Notes under the pieces: model-generated
Database searches by the model: none
What the model saw: only the letters and a program-made list of their open reading frames with translations
Told to the model about the DNA's origin: nothing
NCBI GenBank assembly: GCA_024138025.1
Contig: JAMXBD010000820.1
Coordinates: 124,001-188,000 of the forward strand
From: Combretum micranthum
Lineage: Eukaryota; Streptophyta; Magnoliopsida; Myrtales; Combretaceae
Length of the DNA: 64,000 nucleotides
Direction: 5' to 3'
In this document: positions 49,390-61,554 of the stretch, piece by piece
How positions within the stretch are numbered: position 1 is the first letter of the stretch
How the letters are laid out: each line of letters starts with the position of its first letter
Position numbers and translations under genes: made by a program

Positions 49390-52300
49390 TTACGATAACC
49401 TAGCTAGTCCATTTTCGTCATGGTATTCTCTCTTATGTATTTAAAGGCTAAATTCCTTAGCCCAATAGGGATTGGTATTTGCAAGGGAAACCAAAAACTC
49501 TCCAAGAATCTATACCTCAAGGTCTTAGTTCGGGAGGAATTAGTCAAGTATTCATGAAGAACTAGTCAAGAAGACCAAGAAAATAGTGTAAACTCTTGAA
49601 TTTTTGCTAAGTTTGTGCTTAAATCTTATAATTAAAAGTCAACCGAAAACCCTAAAAGTCAACAAAAGACTACAACAAATCTAGTGTTTAGATCCGATAA
49701 TCTCGCACCCTCAAAACCCTAAATAACGGAATTGATATAATTATGGATAATAGTTCATAATAATATAAGAAAGCTAAAAATATCAAATTGGTTAATTTTT
49801 AGTGTATTTCGAGCCCTAACAGGATTAGTTCTCGAAAAACATGTCCCGGCTCAAAACAATAAAAATAATCTGATAACACCATTAGATTCGTAATAATACA
49901 AAGATTTCAAAAATATCAATTTTATAAATTTTTGGTAGCTAAAAATAACCGATACCTTATTTATACGTGTATTTTTTACTACAAGTATATTATCTTGTTT
50001 AGTATTCATTGTCCTATTCTACTATTCATGTATCTGTACTTTTTTTACTACCTATACACCTATTTCTTACTTTTTTTCTTTTCCGATACAACTTCATATC
50101 TATCATATTTCACATCTTAATTACTTTTTATTAAAAAAATACAAATTTAATAAATTTCTCCTCCATTTCCCCTTCATGGCTAGTGCCCCATCTCTCTCTC
50201 TTTCTCTATTTTTTTTTTTTCAATTTATTTTATTACATCTAATTTCCCTCCACAAAATTCTATAAACATCCTCTCTCCCTCCATTTCTTTCACACACTCG
50301 TTTCGATACCAAAACTCTCTCAAAATCGTTCCATAAAATCATCTCTACAAATCCTCTCTACTACTTCTCATTTTTTTCCTAACCACTAGATAATTGTCTT
50401 AAACTTCATTCATGTTCATGTGACTTGGTATGAACTTAATATGTGTTTTCTAAAAACCCATAAGAGGTTAAAAAAGTAACAATAGATTCATACTTTGTTC
50501 TTGTTCATACATCCATTCTTATATTGTTAGATTGCCAAAAGATTATTTATTATGCTCATGTAACTTAGCATGAACATAGTGTGTATTTTCTAAAGACCCA
50601 TAGATGTTAAGAAAGCAACATTATGTTCATGTTTTGTTCTTTTTCATACATTATGTTTTTATTATATTGCTCTTAATATTATGCTCATATTATATTATGC
50701 TCTTTTTATTGCTCTTATTATTGCTATTATTATGCTTTTTCTTTCTTTCTTTTTCTCTTTTTTTGGGACTAGTCTATTCTTAGTTTCGGGTTGCTTGATG
50801 AAGCTAAGGTTCCCAATACTTGACCTTATTATCATGCTCATATTGATTCTATATATATCTTATCTTATTATGTGATATTATTCTATTTCTCATGACTACA
50901 TATTCATAAACGCATGGACATATTGATATTGTCTCAACAAAAATAAAAATGAGTTTTCTTAAATGAAAAAATAAGAACCCTCTTTAAAGATAAATATTTG
51001 TCACTTAGAAAATGATTTTTCATAATAACTTAAGTTTTATCTTAACAAATCTTTTCCAAAATTTAGATAAGATCATTACAAGTTTTAGTAATAGTAGTAC
51101 AAGGAATTTCATCAAAGAATAAACAAAATATATTACCACATACTCTTTTCAAACCAATAAAATAAAAAATTTCTTTAAAACTCAATACTTCTTATTCTTT
51201 GGATGACAAAGGTTTTTTTTTTTTTAACTTATTTGTGAACTTTTCCACCAACACTTTAGAATACTAAAAACTAGACATGTTTTTAAGATTATCTAAAAAT
51301 TAACCTTCTAGAAACAAATCTTACCTAGGAAATAAAATTAGTATATAACTTAAAATATTATTATTTAAAGTGAAACTAAATATTATTATTTAAAGTGAAA
51401 CTAACTTTAGAAAAATTAAGAACACATAAACATAACTACTTTAAAGAAATTTAGTCACTATCAAGAAATACTTAGAGAAACTATATTTTTCAACCACTAG
51501 AAATGTAGTTATAGGAATCTTTAAAAGAATAATTTTTTAAAAAGAAATTAAATTATTCTCAAAGGTTAAGAAATAAAATTTAAAAGAAGGAAACACTCAT
51601 TTATAATAATTCAAGAAATTTTCCCAAAAACTTAAGTAAATTTTCAAATCTTTATTTTTTCTAACTTTTAGGACACATTGCTTTACAAAAATCATTGTTG
51701 AGACATCACTAAATTCATGCATATAATATGATTTATATATATATTCAAAGGATTTTTCAATTATACAAATATCTATATTTTTTGTACAAGAATTTTTTTT
51801 ATGAATAAAGTTTGAAAATCATGTTTTGAAAGCTGAGATTTTCGTGGTGAATCGGTACCTTGCTGTTTTGGGACCCAAATAGATTTTTATGACCAAAATA
51901 ACCTTAAAAATGGATAGATATTTTCGAGTAGATAGAAAACGGTATATAATATGTGAAATTCCGAGTTAAAATAAGTAAGTTATGGCCATTTTAAGTTGGA
52001 ATTTCCACCAATACGAATTTTACCGCAACTAGAAGATAGAATTAGAGAATTTGATTAGAAATTCCATAGAATACTCATTTTGGGTATTTCCTTTGTTTAG
52101 GAAATAAGGAGGATGATGTCTACTATCTCAAAGACTATTTCGATTAAGGAAATACCGTTAAGTTATGACCGAGTGAGTCTACTTCCATTGTTTTTCATAC
52201 TTATGATTGTGCTTGTAGTATAGTAGCACTAGATATAGGAAAAAGATAAAACAAAAAATGCATATGACTTATAATATTGGTGAAAGAACTTCAAGCATAT

Positions 52301-53242
52301 CAAGCCATGAATTACCTATAATGAATTATATGTTCTACTAGCATGTTGAAGTGTCTGAAATTGGTTGATCACTTACAAGAAATTGAATATAAATGGCTAG
52401 ACTCTAAATAAAATTTAACGCATGTACTTCACTAGCTGAGTCTTGCATTCGCTATTATACAATTGGTGAAACAAGAGTATGATAGTGGTGGTTGGCATAA
52501 CCGGTAAAATCTGTATGTCGTGAGTAGGAGCAAGTAAGATCTACATATTTTTTGTGGTGAATAGTAAGCGGTAAGAACTATAAAAATTGTTTGCTAAAAA
52601 TTATTTGTTGTAATTGGTTGGAATACCTAACTCTGAATAAATGGTGTAAATTCATTCAACATATGGCTTCCGAAAAACCATATGTCTTGTATGCTCACAT
52701 GTTTGTTGTATTTCATTTGCTTGTATGATAAACTTGGTTGGTATCTTTGTCTCAAGTATGTTAAGCGGGAGTATTCTCACTAAGCTAGTAAAACTTACAC
52801 CCCTATAAATTTTTGTATACGCAAGACCATTTATTCCTTTATCTAAGGTCTTCGCATATCCGAATAAGTCTTCTTTTTTGGAGCTTTTGGGGGAAATCTA
52901 CTCAAAGATTAGAATAGACTTCCTTTAAAATTTTTTGATGAAAGTATTTAAGATTCCTTGTAAAGTCTAGTAACTTTTATATAATCCTTAGAGATTAGCA
53001 GGGGAATGCCCCTAAGACTTTGTAATGGACTCTTAATTGTTATTATAGGTTAACTTTATTTCTAGATTCTTATATGTTCATTATTACTTACTTAAACCAC
53101 ACTTTCCAATGGCGTCTCCTATTATCGTGTTGTACGTCTTATATATAATATCGAGACTTTTGCATGACTAGAGTAATCATTCTTAAGTCTTAAGATTATA
53201 TGTGGCGGACTACCACGTTATGGTACTTTTCGGGGCATGACA
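49390..53242 (-). mobile_element. Long LTR-type element B, inverted copy of A
   Basis: On the minus strand it starts TGTCATGCCCCGAAAAGTACC at 53242 and runs left. Homologous blocks to A, in the same relative order, include ggtagtccgccacat (about 53205-53219), a block at about 52985-53015, the block ttgcggtaaaattcg (about 52015-52030) and gagaactaatcctgt (about 49822-49836). A TATA-like motif (tttaaatacataag on the minus strand) sits near 49435-49448. It is about 3.85 kb with no coding sequence or second LTR, so it may be a long solo LTR. The left edge is an estimate. Confidence 0.5.
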
Positions 53243-54140
53243 AATAGGCTTGGTAATGTCTTCGACCAATACATAGTGTCTAAAAATAAGGCAATACGAT
53301 GTAGTTTAATCCGATTTGCATGGTTTGGTTTTTCTTTCAAATTCGAATGAACCTAACCATATAGTGCTATTTGTAATTTTTTTCAAACCGAAAGGAAAAA
53401 ACAAAAACAATTTGGTGTGATTCAATTTGCAATTCAACCATTTATATTCTTGAAATAAAAATAAAATCTATTGAAAAATTCAATTACATAGTTTTATCAC
53501 CAATGCAAATATAAATAATAAAATTTGAGATTAATTATTTAAGTAAGTAAATATAAAACTTATAGTGAGCAATAGATTTTATCAATTATAAAATTATAAT
53601 TGTGTACTGATCCCATTCTCTTAAATTATCTTAAAGTAAAATGATACACAAAACTTTGAAAAAAAAAAGAATATACTATCCCAATATGAGACAAAAATTT
53701 AAAGTCATCATATTCTTCTAATTAACATGCTATCGGTTATATAAATCAATAAGTAACTAAGTGATAGAAGTGGATTAATTGATACGACAAAGGAGAAAAG
53801 AAATAATTCACAACACTAAAGACTAAAATCTAAAAAATATCTTATTTATAGATACACCACAAAAATTAAAACATGATATGATCAATCTAATTTCATTCTC
53901 ATGAATGATATATATCTAAATAAAAAAATAAAAAAACAATTAAATTTTTAAACAATAATTAAAAGAAAAAGTAATAAGTTTGAAAAAAAAAAAGATATTT
54001 ACAATGGTTCATTTCAATTCAAGGTCCTAAAACTAAACCACAAATCGTTTACTCTTTACCGAACCAAACAATTTTGAAAAAAAGTCGAAGTTTTAATGTG
54101 ATTTGGTTCATAGTTTGGTCATTTTCCTACACATTCCTAA
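53243..54140. other. AT-rich DNA, possible eroded MITE
   Basis: The left side has gcatggtttggtttttc (53319 on). The right side has words of the aaccacaaatcg, gaaccaaac and gatttggttcatagtttgg type (54036-54119). This is a loose inverted pattern seen in some plant MITEs. Ends and target duplication are not defined. No gene is seen. Confidence 0.3.
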
Positions 54141-54184
54141 ATAGAAGGGGTCTTGAGCTGGCAAACACACTGACTCTCCTCCTA

Positions 54185-54440
54185 AATCCACTTTTCTAAA
54201 CTATCAACGGGCAATTCCCTTATTTTTATCAATTTTCCCAATTAATCAAATACCTTATACTATAAACATTTAATGTCATGTCTAGGTAACATTAAAATTG
54301 ACATATTTCTTTAATTACTTTATGGCTATATTACTATTTGATCAATCCCTCGTACCTAATTACTGTGTTTTGTCTTGTAGGCTTCGATCTTTGAATCCAA
54401 GGCTTGTTAAGTCCAATATACAAACCATCATTCCAAACGG
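54185..54440 (+). repeat. LTR fragment related to 42420-42690
   Basis: It shares an ordered series of phrases with 42420-42690: cacttttctaaactatcaa, tactataaa, tgtcatgtcta/tgtcattcta, aaaattgacatatt/aaaactgacatatt, gttttgtctt and ggcttcgatctttgaatccaaggctt/gacttaagatcatggattcaaggctt. Same orientation, about 12 kb apart. Confidence 0.6.
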
Positions 54441-54479
54441 GTTGTTGTTTTGTATCGGCAGCCAATAGCTTGTATAGCT

Positions 54480-54617
54480 AATAATCTCAAAAAAATGTTA
54501 ATGGTATATAGAAAAATGATTCCTCCTTTTATCAATTTTTATCAAAATAATCTCAAAAAAATGTTAATGGTATATAGAAAAATAATCAAAAAAATGTTAA
54601 TGGTATATAGAAAAATT
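54480..54617 (+). repeat. Short repeat, three copies
   Basis: The word aaaaaaatgttaatggtata followed by tagaaaaat occurs three times (about 54489, 54555 and 54589). The first two copies share the longer lead aataatctc. Reads as MLMVYRK, but only because of the repeat. Confidence 0.85.
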
Positions 54618-54668
54618 TTTAACAATTTTTTTTAACTCGTTTCCATTGATATTTTTTTGTGACTTTTA

Positions 54669-55078
54669 TGCTATGTTTGGGATGATAATAGTCGAGTGAA
54701 AGGGACAAGGGGCTAAACCAAGTAAATTGTTGGTGTTTAGTATATTGGTTGAGAATAGAATGGGAGGAATCCAACGGAAATGGGATGAAAAGTCAACATC
54801 TCTATTTTCCATCTAAATGTGGGCTAAAACGAAGAGAAATCAATTCAAACTACTAAATTATCATCTGTTTCTATTTCTCTTTTGACTAATATTTTAGAAA
54901 TATAATATAGGGATAATTTTATCAATCACAACTCCATTTATCTTCTTTTCATTCTACTTCTTTCATAAATTACCAAATATAAAATAAAAATACTACTCCT
55001 TTTCATTTCCACATATTTCCATTCCTTTCCATCCACTTCCACCCATTTCTACTTTAAACAAAAATCTCAAACACAGTG
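54669..55078. mobile_element. Harbinger-type MITE upstream of formamidase copy 2
   Basis: Left end tgctatgtttggga. The right end, reverse-complemented, is cactgtgtttgaga, agreeing at 10 of 14 bases. Flanks are TTA on both sides (54666-54668 and 55079-55081), the 3-bp target typical of PIF/Harbinger. It is 410 bp and non-coding. It ends 128 bp before the presumed start codon of formamidase copy 2. Confidence 0.7.
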
Positions 55079-55206
55079 TTAATCACCACTTGTAATGCAG
55101 ATTACTGTCATATTCACTTGTATTTACAAGAAAGAGATACATGTGTGCTTACATCTTTACCAAACAGCTATCATTAAACAACAGCAGATATTGCGAACAA
55201 CAAAAC

Positions 55207-58200
55207 ATGGCAAGACAGGTCCAAGGTTGGTCATTCCCATAGACCTGAAGAAGAAGCCATCGGAACAAGAACTTCCCCTTCACAACCGTTGGCATCCCGA
55301 TATTCCTCCGGTTGCAGAAGTGAGATCTGGGGAGCTTTTCAGGGTGGAGATGGTGAACTGCCACGAGGCAGTATTACACAAGAATGTTCTGCAGAGGATG
55401 TCAAGCATGCTGATGGCAGTTTTGTACGTATAACAACACTTACTACCTAGAAATATATGTTTCTTTCCAGCACTGCCACTTTTTGTTCACATCTTAGTAT
55501 TCTCAGTACAACTTCAACATGACATACACGACACAAGCAACCTAGATAAGATTTTATCCCCATAGAAAATGGATATGTAATTGCCGAAGGCGTTTGACCA
55601 ATAAAATAATTTGGGAGGACCCAAAATGGCTCAAAAAGTTGTGAGCAGCATAAAAAAGCTAGTCAAAGGAGGTCGTTCTAATCTTATAAATAATAATCCA
55701 ACATCAATCCAGGTAAAACAAATTAAGAAATAAGTGAAGGTCAAACCATTTTTTTTTTTTTTTTTGTGCAAAGCGCATAATCATAAACATCTTCCGTTGG
55801 TTAAAATTCTTGTGAGTCACAGCAGGGATTGGTTGATCATTTTCATAGATCAAGTCGCGCTGTAAATACATCATTGACTCTTTCATATATCCTTCACAAA
55901 ACTGGGATACCACAGGCACACAAACTGCAGATTTTCGTCTCCTAAAAGGGAAACAGAGAAAAGAAACTGCCATATATAACAGATCAGTAACACGAGTCAA
56001 TTGCAAATTGGTTCAGGTTCACTATCTCAGCGGGCCAATCAAGGTTCTGGATGCAGAGGGTGTACCAGCTAAACCAGGAGATCTCCTAGCTGTTGAGATA
56101 TGTGATTTGGGTCCTCTACCAGGCGATGAATGGGGCTACACAGCAGCACTAGACAGGGAAAATGGAGGTGGCTTCCTGACGGACCATTTTCCTGCAGCTG
56201 CTAAAGCTATATGGTACTTTGAGGGGATATATGCCTATTCTCCTCACATACCAGGTACGACATAGCCTATCAAGGCAATTGTTGGGTTGTTTGTGTAGGA
56301 TTTTGTTGATCAAATAATGAAACTTTACATGAATCACAGGAGTGAGATTTCCAGGCTTACCTCATCCTGGATTAATTGGAACTGCACCATCCATGGAGCT
56401 TTTAAACATATGGAATGAAAGGGAACGAGCACTTCAAGAAAACGGTCTTCAAACAATGAAACTATGTGAGGTTCTACATACAAGACCATTAGCAAACTTG
56501 CCATCAACAAAAGGTAGCATCCTTGGGAAGGTAAATTAAATAAGTAACAAGAAGTGCACTCTAGATGTAAATATAATGGAGAGGGAGTCCATCCAACAGC
56601 TGAACTCAAACACAATTTTCATTTTTTTTCGCCAAAACTCAAACACAATTGAGTTTACTAAAATATCATCATAATTTCATCATAGTCTTCAATACTACTA
56701 TTTAGGAGTGGTTACATTCCCAAACTAACAAAACATTGTTTTTCCTCCCTAAACTATTGAAAAAGCACACTTTACCTCCCAAACCACCACCATGGTTCCC
56801 AAACAATTGTTAAAGTCTCTTCTAAATAACAATAGATTAATAGCCTAATTAGAAGTTTGTGTTACATAATAAATATAATAATCCAAATCAGATCAACAAG
56901 TTTAAACCTTTTAATCAAATGATTGTAATGCTAACTTAAATATGATGTTAAAGCAAAATATCTTGAGCATGAATCCCTATATACTCATCCCACCCTCATT
57001 TAATTAAAACACCCATCGGATAGGACTCAATTAAAGTCTTGATTCATAAGTAAAAGGAGAGTGTTAAGTAATAAATATAATAGTCCATGCCATATCTAAA
57101 AGCTCAAAATTCTATATTAAACAGTTGCAATGCTGGACTGAATAATTTGGAGATAAAATGCACTTTTTGGGATTTTAGTACAAGCATAACCATGTATGAG
57201 GAGTTCAAAAGTGTATTTCCACCTAACAATTGTTTTGGGCTTAAAATTGTTGTTCAACTAAGTTTTTTCCTTAACAGGCATATATGCCCTCAATGGAACT
57301 AATAAAAAATATGGAATTATTGGGGATAAAAATTGGAAGAGACTAGTCGGTGTTCCTTGAAGTTTTGTGAACTATCGCATACATCACCACTAGCAAACCT
57401 ACCTTCAATCAAAGGTTGTATTTTATGTGTTGAATTTACCTCCATAACAAGCTTAATCTTAAATATTAGGCATAGTTTTATATTCATTATTAGCGTTTGC
57501 CCTACCTTCACAGGCTTAGAGTCACTTAAATGGAGAGTGAAATGACAATGCATTGCATTAAATCTAGACTTCCCACTCTAAAATCATATTAAATTTAGCT
57601 CCACAACCAACTAATCCAAAAGTTTTAGCTTGTAATGTAATAAAGACATAAGAGATTTATTGTTTGAAATCTTCCCTTCACTTGCGACCTATAACTTTTT
57701 TTCCCCTCTTTTTTGCTCAAAGTGGGCTATGACTTTGAATAAAGTCTATAAAGTAGACAACCTAATTAATTATGGCAAAATAAAGTTATAGAAAATCAAA
57801 CTCTAAATCTCTCGCTACTTGTATTGTGTTGACACAACCTAATGATCTAAAAGATTAGGCTTGTAAATTTAGTAAAGATTTTATATATATTATGTAACAT
57901 TAAAAATGTTACACTTTCCTATCTGGACTCAAAAAAAAAAAAAAAGTGTGAAAGCAAGCTTCAAAAGAAAATAATAGCATATTATTCGCTTCCATATGCT
58001 TGAAAGATAAAGAAGTCCATATTCTGCAAAATAAGCATGCATTAAAAGGTAATTCTTGGAAACAGAATTCCCTTAGCTTACCTAAAGAGATACAGAGGGG
58101 CTTTTTTTTTTTAACTACTTTTAGATTCAAGAAGGAAGTCCTGAATGGGAAAGTGTTGCAAAAGAGGCGGCAAGAACAGTACCTGGAAGAGAAAACGGCG

Positions 58201-59667
58201 GGAATTGTGATATCAAGAATCTCAGCAGGGGCTCAAAAATATATCTCCCCGTTTTTGTTGAGGGAGCAAATCTTAGCACAGGCGACATGCACTTTTCACA
58301 GGGTGATGGTGAGGTCTCATTTTGTGGGGCAATTGAGATGAGTGGATTCTTAGAGCTCAAGTAAGTTCCTTTCCTTATCTCATGATAATGTTATGCTATT
58401 CAGTTCATAGTCAAGTACATAAGGTCATCATAACCATTGGTAACAATTATCTGAACTGAACGTGACAATTCTGGTCATACGTGCTTATCAGATGCGAAAT
58501 TATAAGAGAAGGTATGAAGGAGTACCTCACGCCGATGGGGCCAACACCACTTCATGTAAATCCGATCTTCGAGATTGGTCCGGTGGAGCCAAGATTTTCA
58601 GAGTGGTTGGTGTTTGAAGGGATCAGCGTTGATGAGAGTGGAAGGCAACATTATCTTGATGCAAGTGTTGCCTACAAGAGAGCAGTACTCAATGCCATAG
58701 ACTATCTCTCCAAATTTGGATATTCCAAAGAGCAGGTACGTGTTTCTCATTTCTTGCATACACATGACTTAATACCAAATAGTACTAGTTGCTGTTTGCT
58801 ACTCCAAGTCTCAACTGATGGAAAAAAGGAGCGTATTGGTTTTCTACCAGATTTATCTTCTGCTTTCATGCTGTCCATGTGAAGGAAGGATTTCAGGGAT
58901 TGTTGATTCCCCCAATGCATTAGCAACTCTTGCAATACCAACCTCTATTTTTGACCAGGTACTGCTTTTTTTTTTTCCATTTTTTATTTAACCTTTCCCT
59001 CTTCTTTTTTTAGCTATGAAACTGCATCTATTAGTGCCCTCCTTATGATTTGCACAAAAGAAAATGAGCTTTTCTTGCAATGAATTGGAAGCATTTATAT
59101 TCTGTAATTGGCTCCTTCCAAGCTCATCATGTTTGGTTATCTTTCTACAACAAAAACATGAAATTTGAAGCCAATTGAAGCAGGGGGAGGAAAACAATTA
59201 TGTAAGTCCTCATGGAAATTGTCACTCAGTCACATGTGCTCCAGCAAACAGAAGGAGAACTGAGCAATCGATGGTTGATCATAAGAACAGCAGATAAAAA
59301 AGGCATAAGTTTAGTATGGATTGCAATAAACTGGAAAGCTTGCATATAGCATTAACTTTTCTGCTAATTTCCTCTTCCTAGATCCTTTTTCGTGTGCTTC
59401 CATTTAGCCTTTATCACACTAGCTAGGTGCCAGTAATCTCGTATTTTCTGCTATATATTTGGAAATGAAATTTGTACATTAGAAAGCAACAATTCATGTC
59501 AAGACATGTTCCAGTTTCTTTGGTGATCTTAAAGCAGTAGCGCTTGTGCAGGATATTCGTCCGAAGAGCAAGGTACCTGTTGGTCCACGGATAGCAAGAA
59601 ATCCTGATGTCCTAAAAGCACTTATGATGGAAATTTACCCACTACAAGAAATCCTGCAGTGAATTGA
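55207..59667 (+). pseudogene. IAMH: Formamidase / indole-3-acetamide hydrolase, copy 2
   Basis: Same family and same seven-exon plan as the copy at 10160: 55207-55423, 56017-56254, 56340-56530, 58125-58360, 58492-58735, 58851-58958 and 59552-59667. All introns are GT-AG. Exons 2-6 are fully open, with HYLSGPIKVLDAEG, ENGGGFLTDHFP, GTAPSMELLNIWNERERALQ, GENGGNCDIKNLSRGSK-type text and STGDMHFSQGDGEVSFCG. Exon 1 lacks one base between the ATG and PRLVIPIDLKKK, and one base near 55365. The frame after that reads SITQECSAEDVKHADGSF. Exon 7 lacks one base near 59617, which changes only the last 17 or so residues and still stops at 59660. An upstream in-frame ATG at 55098 would bypass the first lesion but not the second. 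Exons 2-6 look under constraint, so this could be a young pseudogene, or a working gene carrying base-call errors. The enzyme would be cytosolic, about 450 residues. Confidence 0.85.
57288..57430 (+). pseudogene. Extra exon-3 relic inside copy 2 intron 3
   Basis: A decayed second copy of formamidase exon 3. It begins with a tcaatggaactaataaaaaa phrase in place of the SMELLNIWN codons. It continues with the frame that reads SLKFCELSHTSPLANLPSIKGCIL, compared with TMKLCEVLHTRPLANLPSTKGSIL in the true exon 3. It contains stops in the alternate frame and lacks the exon's donor. It explains why intron 3 is 1.6 kb here but only 177 bases in copy 1. It could be a remnant of a third tandem gene or a local exon duplication. 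Confidence 0.8.
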
Positions 59668-61554
59668 CAGTCGTCTCCTAAAGTGCTTGAGGCGAAATTC
59701 TATATTTTCACAGAACAAAGATGAATATGATATTTGGCTTGAATGATATGCAGCATAAGGTGACATTTTACAGGAAAAACAGTAGTGCATGGTCGAAACT
59801 AATAACAAGATCCATAGCCATAGGAGCTGTTTATCTTTTTGTGTATCTTAAGTCTGATCTCATGTGGTATTGACAGTGAATTTGCGAATCATATATGGAC
59901 TTAATCTGCTGTATCCAAAGAGAACTAAGTAGAGATCATAGTCAGAGTAAGATAATTGTCCCCCGTGCCTCCGAAGTTGCATATGAAGTTCTAGTTCTAT
60001 GTAAAAGGTGTATACATAAATCGAACCCCACAATGACATTGGACCTAATTTATGCTTTTTAATCTGAAGGATTGAGCCAAGAGTATTTATTTTCAACAAG
60101 GAGTATGCCTTACTACCTAAAAGAGCGAGTCTGATGGGTGCAATGTATCATTGGCAATTCAATGCTGTTGCCTGATGACTAATTCTGCAGGGAAATTTTG
60201 AGCATCAACTGGAAGATAAACATCCCTTTGATTCCACTTTTCCTCGTATTCATTTGATAACTTCATATGGGAAGACAGCAATAGATCTTACAGTGAGCCA
60301 GAAAACAATAACAGATATAATGCACATATTACAATGACTGTAAAGACATGCGGAAGTTATCCACTAATTTGTGGTGCAGACTTTTGACTTGCCCCTTTTT
60401 TAGCCTTTTCCCATTAGTAAGAGCCCAATTTTTTTCAAATAAACTTTTACTGGAGTAAAATCACATAGAGCCACAATATTATCTACGCAACCCTCTCAAC
60501 ATAAGGATTGGTTGAAGCAACAAGCCTCCCACCATGCCTTTTTCAACATTACAAAAACATAGACATTCTTAAGTTTCTTATATGGTATTTCCCTCATATT
60601 TTACAAAATTTAAAATTTCAATTCGGGTAGGCACTGAAATGGTACTAAACCAATTACATTATCTGTAACCAAGTCATAAAAAATTTGAAATTTTCAGTTT
60701 GGGAATCGTATATGACAGCTTGCAATTACATCATTTTACATGCAGCTACCTTAGAAAGCTGCTTGCGTAAAATCAGTTTTTTTCTGAAATAATTCGGAAT
60801 TAGATTAATCTCCCCTTCTTTTCTTCCCCCCACAAACCCATTAACCACCCCCCCCCCCACCCCAACAAAGAAAACACCCCCACACAAAAAAACTCCCTCT
60901 TTTTGCCACAAAGCCTTAAGCGACTTACTAAGAACACGAGATCCTGCCAGCAAACTGCTTTCTGGAGGCCCAACTGACCAAATTACAAACTACAGAGAAG
61001 TTGACCATTTAAAAGATTTAGCACCAATCTGCTACTTTTTCCCATTCAATTTGCCCATATTCCTATATAAAAGTTGCAACTTAACTGGACCTTGACACCA
61101 AAGTAGAAACTAAATTAGAAAAACAAACACACTCCAGCATGCACAAAGGAAAATTGTATTGAAACTATCCATATTTTCCATCCAGAAGCTCAAGCGGTTC
61201 AAGCTTCCAACATCCACATTCAAGTATAGGTTGAAGATGATGCAGGCAAGTTTTCTCAGGATGTTGATTCTTTACCACAAATAATAACCTCAACTTTATC
61301 ATTGGTTCTAAGAAAATATGAAGCAAAAGGAATAAACACAATCGTACGTAACGTCCTTTGTATAACCATCAAACATCAACCAGTTAATTGTAACTGCACT
61401 AAACTAATTCTTCAAAAGACTTGACTACCTCTGAATGATGTCATGGACAAACCTATTTGCATATGTCCAATGAGATCATCCAAGAAATCTTAAACAAAAA
61501 TTTCCTCCGTTCTATTGATTGCTATAAAGAAGGCCATGATATCGCCTTGCCCAC
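59668..61554. other. Convergent 3' flanks of formamidase copy 2 and QNG1
   Basis: Holds the likely 3' untranslated regions of both genes. A C-rich stretch with 11 Cs in a row (60848-60858), flanked by further C runs (60827-60833, 60878-60882), stands out. No coding similarity or RNA gene is seen. Confidence 0.5.
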
